Counted from the stretch's first letter, positions 16,118-25,818 are shown. The stretch is DNA of 26,497 nt from JAWXUT01 sp044426075 (GCA_044426075.1 JAWXUT010000011.1:1-26497), one strand, 5' to 3'. Numbers and translations are program-made. Notes: generated from the sequence alone by a model not told the origin.

Positions 16118-19100
16118 GCTGATTATGACTTCTGTGTCATCTTCTTCTGATTTATATATTGCAATATACTTAATCATATTTGTATTGTACTCTGTACCAT
16201 TAATTGCAACTACTTTTGAATATATGGTTTGGTTCATATAAAGTGCGGTATTTACTGCGCCGTCCCAATCTGTAACTTGATAACTATATACTGTTCTGTT
16301 GTTTGACTCAAGCAAGTAATCTACACCATCATTTAGGTAAGAAACTATGTTATTGTAAACTTCATTGCTACCATATGGATGTTGAGTGCCGATGCCATAG
16401 TTTGCGGTGTAATTAACCTTATCAGTTGTATAATAATACGTTGTAGTTACATATGCTTTTGTATCCGTATTAAACGTCAATTCTTCAATACTACTATCAA
16501 TATTAGAGTAGGTTACTTCTTGAATTGCGCTATCGCCAGCAGATCCGCCGTCTGCAATTGTAACAGGTGACATATCTAAGAAAATTAGGTACACTTTAAA
16601 GCTTTGTGTTACTGATACACCGTTATCACTCTGACTTTCTAAGGTGAGTGTTACTGGACAACCAACATATAGTCCACCCGACAAGTAACTATCTGCAAAT
16701 GTTGTTGTACTCCAACTAACAGTAACTGTGCCTAAGTAAACATCGTTTTCTTGGTTCATTGTGCCCCAAGCATCAGCCTCTTCTACAAAATACAAATTCA
16801 ACGGATTAACAACATAAATTACTTCATTTGTAGCACCATCTCCATAACCCAAGTCAATTGAAGTTATGATAATTTGCTCAAACTCGTAGTTAGCGCTGTT
16901 TGCACTCATTGTAACTTTTGTTACAACCTCCGCGTTACCCAAATAATAAGTACCCGTTGCTGTTACACCCGCATTTTCTTTAGCTTTTTCCTTTGCAGAA
17001 TCTTGATAGTAAAGGATATAATCGTAATCGGATTCTTTGCCTTCTTCAATCAAATCTTCTGGAATGAATTCTTTATTAACTATTATGGTGTCGCCGTTGG
17101 TGTAAGTATCATATACATTGAATGATATTTCATACTTTTCTACCGATGATGTGCCAGTTGAGGTGCTGAAGTAGAACCTTACATCATCTGTCATAATGTA
17201 ATAGTCATCATTTGACCACCTTCTGATTGCCGCAAAATCCCATCCATATACGTAAATGCGTATGGTGATTGCTTGTCCAACATCGGAGTTTTTAATGTAA
17301 CCCGTTACAAGTAAGTTTGTAACACCGTCTTCGTCTGCCTCAATCTGAGTATCTTCAAATATCCACTCAATCTCTAAATCCAAGATACTAAAAGCTGCCC
17401 CGCCATAAATATCATCGCTCCAATAGAAGTAAGATGGTAAATCTGACGCCAAGCCTGCAAATGGATCTTCATATACATAAACACTTTTTGGATTGCTATA
17501 GTTCTCTATGTAATCTGTAATATAAACAGTTTCTTTGTCATCACCAAGTAGCTGCCACTCTTCAATTGTTCTATCTAACACTTTAAGTACAATAGTAACT
17601 GTTTGGCTAGTTAACCCGTCAAAAGTTATTGTTGAAGTAAGTGTTTGATCGCCTATAGTTGACTCCGTGTTGTACTTAACTTCATATGTTTCGTTCCAAC
17701 CAGTTATTGTGTAATATAGTTCGCCTACATCTTCACTTGCAAAGTACAACAATGGTTTAGTTGAAACAGTAAGGTTTTCACTATATGGGTCAAGTGTAAC
17801 AGAACCTTTATTATAGGTATACGCTTCACCATCAACATAATCATAGCCTTCACTAGATGCATTTGCGCCTTCTTGTAGCGTTCTATCTACAACTGAAAGA
17901 TTAAAGCTGAAATCTTGTTCGCCGGCATTGCTACCAGTTGCGCCCAAATCTACGGTTACATCAAGTGCTGAAGAACCCGAGTTTTGTACCTTGAAATTTG
18001 TAATGCCCCAATAGTTATAAACCACGTAGTTGCTTGTAACAAGCACATCTGCCATACTAAATGCACTACTGTTTACAGCATAGGTGCTAGTGTTAACTGA
18101 ATCTGCATCTGCTGACGCGCCATTTGCAAGGTAGAATGTTATGTTTCCGCCAAATGTGAACTCGCCACCATAACCGGTATTTACATATGGGTCAATTGCA
18201 AGAGTGATGCCGTCAGTTGTGTTGCCACTACTTTCATAATTTTTAGTAGTATCACTGCTATCTTCATAACTGAAGCCCACAATAGTACTATCCAAAATGT
18301 TTAAGTATAGGCTGATTGTTTGGTTCATAACGAATGCAGTTGCAACAAGTGTAGCTGCACCAGTACCTTTATATGTTACAACATCCGCCCAGTATTCTGC
18401 GTTATCAACTGTCCATTTTACATTTGTTATAGCATTCTCTTTGCTGCCAGATAGATATATTGTTTGTGGCAAGAAGTTGGCAATGTTAGCTAAATAACTT
18501 GATACATTATAATAGTTATCTACTGTAATAGTACCGTCTTTTATATCTAAGTAGTAATCGGAATCTGCACTATAGTTTGAACCAATTATTTCGGACTTAA
18601 TCTCTATGCAAACATAAATACGAGTGCTATCGTCGTACATAGCAGAAATCCACAATGTGCCCGTGCCAAGTAGCAATGTTTCAAAGCTTAAAGATGTAAT
18701 AACATCGCCGTCATTTATGCCGTCAATGGTGCTTGCCACAGTTGTGTATCCGTTTGGAACACCTACAACCCACTCTTCAATGCCATCCATATCACCATCA
18801 GCGATATTTTCATCCGCAAAATCAACATCAACGTCCAAGTCTTCGCTAAATATAAATCCATCTACATATGGAGCAACAGCAACGTTATTTTCAAATTCAT
18901 ATGGATACACAGAAGTGTATACAATTTGTGTATCTTCTTTAAGTGCGAAACCATTTTCTAGCTTGATATTAACAGTGTAATCAACAGCGCCCGCGCCTTG
19001 ACCTATATATATAATGATATCTAGTCCGTTTTGACCAGTTAGTGCATCATATAGCGCAAGTTGAGTGTCAAACGTTGCAAATATATCTGCAATGGCTTGA

Positions 19101-22100
19101 CTTACTGCGTCTGTCATATCTACTTCATATGAGGTAGATTTAACGCCTACATCGTTCAATGTAACTGTTAAGTCGCTAAACAACCATACAATATAGTCAT
19201 ACATATTTAGTTTTGTACCTACTACATAATAGTTGTTAGTGCTGTCATAAATTGAATCAACAAGTATGCTAATAGTTTGTGTTGTATAATTTATGCTAAT
19301 ATCTGCAATATCGCTTTTTGCTTTATTTACAACAATTTCTTCCACTGTTCTGGAGTAAATTGCAAATGTAACTTCTAAGTCTTGCGTGTATGAATAATCT
19401 GTATCACCAAAAGAAGTTTCGCCTTTAACCAATGCACCTGGTGCAAATGCAGCAAACTCGCCCCAATCGCTTAGTGAGTATGAACGACTATTTCCGTCAC
19501 TAAATGTAACACTTATCATTGAAGGGATATCAAATCTTTCGTATGTATCTACAAGATAAGAAACACCTGGAGCGGTATCAAAGTCACTATCCACAACCAA
19601 TGAATCACCATTTTCGTTTTGATAATCAACAGATGTTATCACACCAGATAATTGGTGAACAATCATTTGGATTTCAATTGTACCAATATCTTCATTACCT
19701 ATTGTGCAGTATACTTCAAAGTACCCACTGCCACTTGTATCAATATCCGTTTTTGTTAGATAACCAGATTCATAACCCGTCCAAGTAACATCGTACTCTT
19801 TTGAATATGAACTATCACCGTCAACAAACCAAATGCCTATGGTTGATGGCAATTGCCATGTGCTATAGTCATAAGGGTCAACTTGCATTACATATAAATT
19901 GTCAGCATCTGTGCTATCAACATAAATTTTGCTTGTAGTCTCGCTATAGTCGCCGTCGGTGTAATCAACTGTTTCAACAATCTTATCGGGCATATCTACG
20001 GTGATGTAGATTGAATATGTCCTAAATCTTGATGTGTCAATCCAATCGCTATTAGGGTCAACAAAGTTAGCTATATCAATAAATGTAGCTGTTTGATTGC
20101 TGCTAGAACTCAAGAATGGTGTTACATCCTCGTCGCCCCACGCAATTTTAATGTTATCTGCAACTGCATTTGTCCAGATAATAACCGCTACCCTCTGTAT
20201 GGTATTTTCGGCAACTGGTTCAGCATCACTGCCAAAGTCACCAGTGTAGAAGTATTCACTAACATCCCACTTCATATCAGCAAATATGCTGCTGCCTTCT
20301 GCTGTAAGGTCGCTGAAGTTAATAGTTCCGCCCTCTACAAAGTAGAAAGTTGGATCGGATGGAATAGTATAAGTTTCCTCTAGCAATGAGTCAACTGTGT
20401 AAGTATTAGCCTCAGTTTCGCCCTCAAACATCAAATAATCAAAGGTAAGCGCCTCAACTGTAACAGCTAATGCCACAACTTGACCCAAGTATTCGGTGTA
20501 TATGTAGGTTACAATTGAACTGCTTTCTGGTAGGATATTGCTGATATCGCTCTCAGAATACAAGGCGTTGCTAGTGTTATCTACATAGTCAAATGTCCAG
20601 TTGAAGTTGCCAAGAACAGTTGCTGTTTCTAGCTCTTCTGAACCGTCGTAGTAGTCTATAAAGTCAAACTCAATATCATAAACTTCAAAGAACCATTCTG
20701 TGAAATCTGCAGATAAGTAGCCTTGATTGTTTACATAATCTGCTTTTATTAATGCATATAGATAAGCATTAATTGTAATTGCCTCATCACTGCCAGTGTT
20801 TACGATAGGTGCAAGCACGCTTTCTGCACTGTCGGTGTAAACATATACATAGTCTTGTGTATCAATTTCGCGGTTAACAATAACTACATCCATTATCTCA
20901 ATGTATGTTGCCATCATAGCGCCGCCACCAATGGTAACTTTAACTTTATAAGTGCCACCGTTAATGGTTATGTCTTCCCACTCAACTTTGTCATATAGCA
21001 CTTCTGTCCACCTTACCCACGCAAAGTCGAATGTGCCAAATGATGTGCGTGTTGATTTTACTATATCCCAATCAAGTAGCGCATCAACCGTTACTGTAAA
21101 GCTGGTGTATTTAGCTGAAACTGCTGCTAAATCGGCTACATCTTCAATAAACAAGCTATAACGCATAACTTCTTCATATTGAATTACACTGCCCGCACTT
21201 GTTGACTCGCTAATTTCATTTACAACTTCTGCTTTCATTATGATTAGATAATCTGGGTCATCTAATATATATGCGCCCAACTCGTTGTTGTACTGAACAT
21301 CTACACCATATAATGATACAAGATATTCTGCCTCATCATCATAGCCCTTAACATTTGCACCAACAGCAAAGTTATAATCGCCGTTAACGCTATCTTCTGC
21401 ATATAGTATTGTAATGTTGCCTAGGCTTGCTAACACAACTTGTGCTTCTGCAAGACACGCTGATGACTCTATAATGTAGTGGTCTTCAATCATATTGTAG
21501 ATAATATTTATGCTGCTATCTACTATATAATAACCCGCATAGCCCGAAGCCACATCATAGTGAAGTGTAACATCAGATGTAACTACATAATCGCGGAAAT
21601 AAACAAGGTCGCCCATATCTAGTACGCGCAAAATGTCTTCATCTGTTCTGTAGTCAATTGGGTCGCCGTTTGCATCATACTGTGGTTCGTCCGGAATTTC
21701 TTCACCAACCACAATGCTCATTGTGTCACTTGTAAGTACGCCTTTGTAGTCTTCACCCATACCCACTACATAGTAGCTAGTGCCGTCTTCAAACTCGTAA
21801 TAAATTATTTCATATCCGTAGTCATTTGCAACAACATAGCCGTCTAACAAACGGTCATATGCGCCAAAAACTTCGTATACAGCATCATAAACTGTGGTTG
21901 CAACACCCGCGGCATCAAGGTCTACCCTCGCCGTTGTCGGTGTTTCCGCTGTCGGCTCCCACTCGGCGTACGACTCTGTCAGACTTACAATCTCTATGCC
22001 ATAAATAGACAGATCGCCGGTTATCGTAACCATATAGTACCTAGTTGTACCCATAAACCTATCCGCTAAAGTTGGATAGTATATTTTTTGCCCGTTTACA

Positions 22101-24859
22101 ATGGCAACAGAATCTTCATCATACGCAACTAACATATCTACAACTTCAACATAAGTGCCAAAGTCAAAGTAAACCGTTATGGTCTGGTGCAGTTCTGTGG
22201 TATACGGGCTAGTACCCGAAACGTCAGTCAGTTCTCCAACCGTAAACATCGCAAAAGTGGATTCCAATTCATCAATGCCAGTAACCCTCTGTTTGAAACC
22301 AATTTGAGTGGTTATATTACCGATAAGTTCATCAACTTGGAAGAAGTCTTTAACGCTCTCATTAGCCGTTGTTATACGGATAACATCTGGTTCAAATGTA
22401 ATAACAGAATCTTCCATTAACGCTTGAACAATAGTTGTTACACCCGCAGTAATGGCTTCATCATCATAAACTGGACTGCCAAGGTACGAGTAAAATGCTT
22501 CAAGGAAAACGTCTTCACGCACTTTTACATTCGGCACGCCCTCAACACACACCAGATCGACCCATACATATCCAAACTCTTCAATGCTCGAGCCCGTATT
22601 CAGACAGACGTCATTTGCGTACGCTTGGAAGATTACAACTTTTTCGTCATTGATAAGAGTGTAGAACACAACGCTAAAGGCGCTCCGCCCCGCTTCTGTC
22701 CACCGCCCATTTTCTAGTATCTGGTCGCGGATATATTGGTCATATTCCATTTCAAAGAAAATATCACAACCGTCTGGAAGCATATAAACCGTGTTCAGAC
22801 CACTGCTATCGCCAATAAAGGCGCCTAACATCTCCGACAGATCTACTTCTTCAGTTGCAGCAAATACAAACTCGCCCTCAATAGTTGCGCTGTATGTCAT
22901 TATGTCTTGCAACGGATTATAATCGTCAAACTCTGGGAAGACCATATAGACCTTCTCACCTATCTTTATCGGATACAGCACTAACTGGATAAGTAGCGTG
23001 CCTTCAACATTCCCGCTTGTCGAGTAAACACAGAACGTTAAACTATTATCGTCTACATCCAAGCATATTGTCATATACGAGGTGTCCATGAGTTCCGAGA
23101 CGTCCATACCCAGTATAGCCGCCAGCGACGTCAGATCTACTCCCAGCAAATCCTCAATAATATCAATCATCTGTTCATTGCTGTAAACCGTGCCATTTTC
23201 ATCTGTTTCTTGCATAATTAAGCGTATCAGCTCAATATCTATCATAAACGTAACCGTGTTTCGGCTCGTTGGGTCTGCATCCGTTTTTTCTGTAGACCAC
23301 ACATTCTCCATTATTGCCTCAGTTAAGTTATCATAACTGCTTCCGTCCGACGGCGACAGCAATTCGTCTACCATAAGTACAATATACGTGTCTATAGTAT
23401 CCGATAACAACGCCAGTAGCTCCGCCACATCTATGCCTTCATAATACGCCTTCGGCAAACCAATATCCTCTATCTGCACACCACCATACAGCCCTTGCAG
23501 CCCCTCAACGTCTAAATATGTAAGTTCGTTTGTGTAGTATGTTCCTATTAGCAATGAATCATCTGCTATATCACGGAACTCTGCAAATATATTGTTTGTG
23601 CTGTTATCATACTCGTTTACATCTGTACGGATAAGCGCATCAGTCTCTAGGTTAAGTAGCGGTATCCACATTTCTCCTATAAACTCATAGCAACCCTCTT
23701 CATACAAAATGTAGTCGGTTTTATCTATTACTATATCCGATGACGTTCTCACCGAATACGTTATTGCAATACGCGTCTCATAGCCAACCGTACCGCTTAC
23801 GTTATAATCACTATCGGGGTTATCTTCAACCGTCGCCGTGCCCCAAACATCTATAACAATGCCGCCCAAAATATCCACGCCGCCCGTTTCTGTGCTAGCC
23901 GGCTCTATCAAAAACTGCATATTGGTTGTCATTGTGTTTATTTCTGTATGACCCATTGTCCAGAAGCTAAAGCCCAAATATTCTTTTGTTAGTGGATCAA
24001 TTTTATCGTCAAATGGCAAGAAGAAATCTTGTAGATACTCTGTAATTGTATCTGTTTCTGTTGAAAGTGGAATTTGTGGATAATAGTAAGAAGGGTCATC
24101 ATCGTTTACAACTTTTTTGTAATCTGTAACCGTTAAATCTAACAACTCATAAATTGTTTGTACAGCTGCGCTATCGTATTTTGCGCCCGTAGTTGATGTT
24201 GCATCATCGTCACCAAGCATTGAAGATAGGTCAAACTGTGTTATAAGCCTTACTATTTGTTGATAAAGAACCGTGTCACCAAAATCGGTGAAATATCTTT
24301 TTGTGCCTTGAATATTCAAGTATAAATTATTACCGGGGTCTGCAGAGTTTGCATTTACTCCGTCAAAATAGAACCCAATCAAAATCTCATTGGTCATTCC
24401 GTCGTACCACTCAATGACTATGTCGTTTTGCTTAATCAAATTGTTGTGGATTGCAAGTGCCTCTTCGTCAATAATTGTATCACCATTGGCGTCAACTAGT
24501 ACATTGCCGTTTGCATCGGTCATTTCGTAGGGGTAGGTGTACAAGTTGGCTTCTAAAATTAATGTGAATGCAGTATCTTGGTCGGTGTTAATTGTTATGT
24601 TTGCACCAACATAGTAACCTGTGTCACTTACAGATGTTGAATCTAAGTGATCCATCAAATTCTGCATACTGTCACAAGTCGCCTCAATCGCTTCATCACG
24701 CTCAGTAAAATCTTTGTTCAACTGGTTAGAATCGTCGTCATTTATGCCATAATCACTCGCATCTACGCTGTCATACGGCGTACACGCAAACATTATGCTC
24801 GCAACTGTAGACACAACAACTAATACTAAAAGCAGTTTAACCCAAATTCGGTTATACAT
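16112..24859 (-). CDS. Giant lipoprotein of 2915 aa, paralogue of the 3736-aa protein
   Basis: Predicted lipid-anchored surface protein. The start is placed at 24859 because GGAGG (24864-24868) lies just before it; an in-frame ATG at 24883 would put that site inside the gene. Residues 2-8 include Arg and Lys, a hydrophobic core follows, and the lipobox-like IMFAC gives anchor Cys26; Phe at -2 is unusual. Homology to the 3736-aa protein shows in LYLNIQG, 'LDVEGLQGLY', GAFIGDSSGLNT and the aligned 'GYGDGATNEVIYVVNPLN' block. Three N-terminal beta modules (to about 950) are followed by DPY/LPT/W beta-sandwich-like repeats (clear ones near 1660, 2221, 2355 and 2688). It ends at a point matching about residue 2650 of the paralogue, so it lacks the MBG-like modules and the beta-helix. 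Residues about 316-986 use different codons from the rest. It is probably the first gene of the operon. Confidence 0.9.
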   Translation of the reverse strand: MYNRIWVKLLLVLVVVSTVASIMFACTPYDSVDASDYGINDDDSNQLNKDFTERDEAIEATCDSMQNLMDHLDSTSVSDTGYYVGANITINTDQDTAFTLILEANLYTYPYEMTDANGNVLVDANGDTIIDEEALAIHNNLIKQNDIVIEWYDGMTNEILIGFYFDGVNANSADPGNNLYLNIQGTKRYFTDFGDTVLYQQIVRLITQFDLSSMLGDDDATSTTGAKYDSAAVQTIYELLDLTVTDYKKVVNDDDPSYYYPQIPLSTETDTITEYLQDFFLPFDDKIDPLTKEYLGFSFWTMGHTEINTMTTNMQFLIEPASTETGGVDILGGIVIDVWGTATVEDNPDSDYNVSGTVGYETRIAITYSVRTSSDIVIDKTDYILYEEGCYEFIGEMWIPLLNLETDALIRTDVNEYDNSTNNIFAEFRDIADDSLLIGTYYTNELTYLDVEGLQGLYGGVQIEDIGLPKAYYEGIDVAELLALLSDTIDTYIVLMVDELLSPSDGSSYDNLTEAIMENVWSTEKTDADPTSRNTVTFMIDIELIRLIMQETDENGTVYSNEQMIDIIEDLLGVDLTSLAAILGMDVSELMDTSYMTICLDVDDNSLTFCVYSTSGNVEGTLLIQLVLYPIKIGEKVYMVFPEFDDYNPLQDIMTYSATIEGEFVFAATEEVDLSEMLGAFIGDSSGLNTVYMLPDGCDIFFEMEYDQYIRDQILENGRWTEAGRSAFSVVFYTLINDEKVVIFQAYANDVCLNTGSSIEEFGYVWVDLVCVEGVPNVKVREDVFLEAFYSYLGSPVYDDEAITAGVTTIVQALMEDSVITFEPDVIRITTANESVKDFFQVDELIGNITTQIGFKQRVTGIDELESTFAMFTVGELTDVSGTSPYTTELHQTITVYFDFGTYVEVVDMLVAYDEDSVAIVNGQKIYYPTLADRFMGTTRYYMVTITGDLSIYGIEIVSLTESYAEWEPTAETPTTARVDLDAAGVATTVYDAVYEVFGAYDRLLDGYVVANDYGYEIIYYEFEDGTSYYVVGMGEDYKGVLTSDTMSIVVGEEIPDEPQYDANGDPIDYRTDEDILRVLDMGDLVYFRDYVVTSDVTLHYDVASGYAGYYIVDSSINIIYNMIEDHYIIESSACLAEAQVVLASLGNITILYAEDSVNGDYNFAVGANVKGYDDEAEYLVSLYGVDVQYNNELGAYILDDPDYLIIMKAEVVNEISESTSAGSVIQYEEVMRYSLFIEDVADLAAVSAKYTSFTVTVDALLDWDIVKSTRTSFGTFDFAWVRWTEVLYDKVEWEDITINGGTYKVKVTIGGGAMMATYIEIMDVVIVNREIDTQDYVYVYTDSAESVLAPIVNTGSDEAITINAYLYALIKADYVNNQGYLSADFTEWFFEVYDIEFDFIDYYDGSEELETATVLGNFNWTFDYVDNTSNALYSESDISNILPESSSIVTYIYTEYLGQVVALAVTVEALTFDYLMFEGETEANTYTVDSLLEETYTIPSDPTFYFVEGGTINFSDLTAEGSSIFADMKWDVSEYFYTGDFGSDAEPVAENTIQRVAVIIWTNAVADNIKIAWGDEDVTPFLSSSSNQTATFIDIANFVDPNSDWIDTSRFRTYSIYITVDMPDKIVETVDYTDGDYSETTSKIYVDSTDADNLYVMQVDPYDYSTWQLPSTIGIWFVDGDSSYSKEYDVTWTGYESGYLTKTDIDTSGSGYFEVYCTIGNEDIGTIEIQMIVHQLSGVITSVDYQNENGDSLVVDSDFDTAPGVSYLVDTYERFDIPSMISVTFSDGNSRSYSLSDWGEFAAFAPGALVKGETSFGDTDYSYTQDLEVTFAIYSRTVEEIVVNKAKSDIADISINYTTQTISILVDSIYDSTNNYYVVGTKLNMYDYIVWLFSDLTVTLNDVGVKSTSYEVDMTDAVSQAIADIFATFDTQLALYDALTGQNGLDIIIYIGQGAGAVDYTVNIKLENGFALKEDTQIVYTSVYPYEFENNVAVAPYVDGFIFSEDLDVDVDFADENIADGDMDGIEEWVVGVPNGYTTVASTIDGINDGDVITSLSFETLLLGTGTLWISAMYDDSTRIYVCIEIKSEIIGSNYSADSDYYLDIKDGTITVDNYYNVSSYLANIANFLPQTIYLSGSKENAITNVKWTVDNAEYWADVVTYKGTGAATLVATAFVMNQTISLYLNILDSTIVGFSYEDSSDTTKNYESSGNTTDGITLAIDPYVNTGYGGEFTFGGNITFYLANGASADADSVNTSTYAVNSSAFSMADVLVTSNYVVYNYWGITNFKVQNSGSSALDVTVDLGATGSNAGEQDFSFNLSVVDRTLQEGANASSEGYDYVDGEAYTYNKGSVTLDPYSENLTVSTKPLLYFASEDVGELYYTITGWNETYEVKYNTESTIGDQTLTSTITFDGLTSQTVTIVLKVLDRTIEEWQLLGDDKETVYITDYIENYSNPKSVYVYEDPFAGLASDLPSYFYWSDDIYGGAAFSILDLEIEWIFEDTQIEADEDGVTNLLVTGYIKNSDVGQAITIRIYVYGWDFAAIRRWSNDDYYIMTDDVRFYFSTSTGTSSVEKYEISFNVYDTYTNGDTIIVNKEFIPEDLIEEGKESDYDYILYYQDSAKEKAKENAGVTATGTYYLGNAEVVTKVTMSANSANYEFEQIIITSIDLGYGDGATNEVIYVVNPLNLYFVEEADAWGTMNQENDVYLGTVTVSWSTTTFADSYLSGGLYVGCPVTLTLESQSDNGVSVTQSFKVYLIFLDMSPVTIADGGSAGDSAIQEVTYSNIDSSIEELTFNTDTKAYVTTTYYYTTDKVNYTANYGIGTQHPYGSNEVYNNIVSYLNDGVDYLLESNNRTVYSYQVTDWDGAVNTALYMNQTIYSKVVAINGTEYNTNMIKYIAIYKSEEDDTEVIISD

Positions 24860-24863
24860 ATTG

Positions 24864-24868
24864 CCTCC
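24864..24868 (-). promoter_or_regulatory. Ribosome binding site deciding the start of the 2915-aa gene
   Basis: GGAGG, four bases before the ATG at 24859, on the short side of normal spacing. Just upstream on the minus strand is (TATG)3, giving ATGs in all three frames at 24883, 24879 and 24875, flanked by AACGC and GCGTT, which can pair. The site's position favours 24859 over 24883. Confidence 0.7.
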
Positions 24869-24938
24869 AACGCATACATACATACGCGTTAATTATTTTC
24901 ACACGCGTTATTACCCCAAATAAAAAACGTGTGTTTTT

Positions 24939-24967
24939 ATCTTAATATATATATAAACAAATGTCAA
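24939..24967 (-). promoter_or_regulatory. Strong sigma-A-like promoter of the giant lipoprotein operon
   Basis: On the minus strand a perfect -35 box TTGACA (24962-24967) is followed by exactly 17 bases and TAAGAT (24939-24944, 4/6). The spacer is an alternating TATATA stretch. Initiation near 24932 would give a leader of about 70 nt. No other intrinsic promoter of this quality was found before the following genes, and no terminator was seen until after the HAD gene. Confidence 0.75.
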
Positions 24968-25020
24968 GACTTATTTAAAAATAAACAAATTCTTATATAT
25001 AATATAAAAGGCACCCCGCA

Positions 25021-25110
25021 CCCACAAAAAACACAAAATTACCCGCAAAACCCTCACAAACCACACCACATCCACTCACATTTGCCCGCAATCCAATCAC
25101 CCCAAATGTA
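25021..25110. other. Strand-asymmetric A/C-rich tract upstream of the giant operon
   Basis: In 90 bases the plus strand has only four G residues and consists mainly of A and C, with runs such as CCC, CCGC and CAAA. On the minus strand it is a G/T-rich tract with several GG, GGG and GGGG runs. It lies 50-140 bases upstream of the -35 box and contains no gene. It may be a single-strand-binding or structure-forming region; nothing proves a function. Confidence 0.5.
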
Positions 25111-25190
25111 AACATTTTACCATTTTAATACTTCGCGGCGGAAACCATTTTGTAAAATATTGACAATGTGGTGTTAGTGTTAATGAAAAA

Positions 25191-25291
25191 TAGAAGAATT
25201 GTGGAACCCACAAAGGATTGATTGCATGGTGTACGCTGGGAACAAAGCGCAATGCATAAAGATTGTAGGGTGCGGCAGTCCCCTGCCGCCC
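25191..25291 (+). repeat. Dispersed palindromic repeat, copy A
   Basis: The first part (25191-25229) matches copy C at 25712-25750 with shared blocks GGAACCC and TTGATTG. The end (25260-25291), starting AGATTGTAGGGTG, is an almost perfect inverted partner of 25349-25380: 30 of 32 positions agree. It contains an internal GGCAG/CTGCC stem, and a further GATTGTAG/CTACAATC pair closes 25261-25320. I associate this style of GTAGGG-plus-hairpin repeat with gut Clostridia; that is recollection, not a search result. Confidence 0.75.
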
Positions 25292-25348
25292 GGACCTTAT
25301 GCCGTCGGCAGACTACAATCAATCCTAATTATTTTTTTATATGGTTGC

Positions 25349-25398
25349 GGGTGGCAGGGGACTGCCACACCCTACAATCTTAATGTTCATCTGCGTTT
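25349..25398 (-). repeat. Dispersed palindromic repeat, copy B, inverted
   Basis: Read on the minus strand this begins ACGCAGATGAACATTAA, then GATTGTAGGGTG, then the hairpin core. The first block is identical to copy C (25772-25788, plus strand). The second pairs with copy A (25260-25291). Copies A and B therefore face each other across a spacer of 57 bases and can form a 32-bp stem with two mismatches. Confidence 0.75.
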
Positions 25399-25648
25399 AA
25401 ATATACAGTTCATTTCTGTTCTTATTCTATTATTATTTTCTGAGCTTTCAAAATTATAAATATAAAACTGCAAAAACTTGTTTATGTTGTAACCCTTTAC
25501 GCGGAGTTTGCGCTCAAGCCACCAAGCGAGCACAACCACACAACAATGTAAAATAATGGAAATTTGACGCATTTAAACCGCTCAAAACTTCTTGTGTTTA
25601 ATTTGAACATAAGGAAACCAAATCACACAGTTCAAGAACCCAAACACT

Positions 25649-25680
25649 AAAAAATGGCGGCAAAATTGCCACCATTTTTT
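25649..25680. terminator. Bidirectional intrinsic terminator
   Basis: 15-nt arms (25649-25663 and 25666-25680) of the form AAAAAATGGCGGCAA against its complement, with one G-T position and a 2-4 base loop. Runs of six or seven T follow the stem on either strand. It is a textbook intrinsic terminator. For minus-strand reading it lies about 155 bases after the BRO/DinD-like gene, which it probably ends, isolating the giant operon from upstream transcription. Confidence 0.8.
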
Positions 25681-25711
25681 TAAGTAAAAAGTAAGAGTTA
25701 ATAGTGAATAG

Positions 25712-25818
25712 CGAAGAAGTTGCGGAACCCTGAAGGGTTGATTGTATGGGTTAGTGGGAACGCATATTTCAACGCAGATGAACATTAAATCGTAGGGTGG
25801 TAGTCCTCTGACGACCAC
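25712..25818 (+). repeat. Dispersed palindromic repeat, copy C
   Basis: Shares with copy A the GGAACCC...GGTTGATTG head and with copy B the ACGCAGATGAACATTAA block and the GTAGGGTG core. The hairpin part here has drifted: the stem now reads GGTAGTC...GACGACC. It lies between the BRO/DinD-like gene and the terminator at 25649-25680. Confidence 0.7.

Noticed and set aside
24859..24883. Upstream start (ATG at 24883) for the 2915-aa protein
   Set aside because: It would put the GGAGG site inside the gene and add MYVCVGGN before the signal peptide; the ATG at 24859 fits better.
25160..25188. Plus-strand promoter beginning with TTGACA at 25160
   Set aside because: The hexamer is perfect, but no acceptable -10 box lies 16-18 bases downstream and no plus-strand gene follows.
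25125..25322. Minus-strand open frames in the repeat region (also 25582-25818 and 25387-25572)
   Set aside because: They are made largely of the dispersed repeats, lack ribosome binding sites and show no protein family; similar fragments arise wherever such repeats occur.
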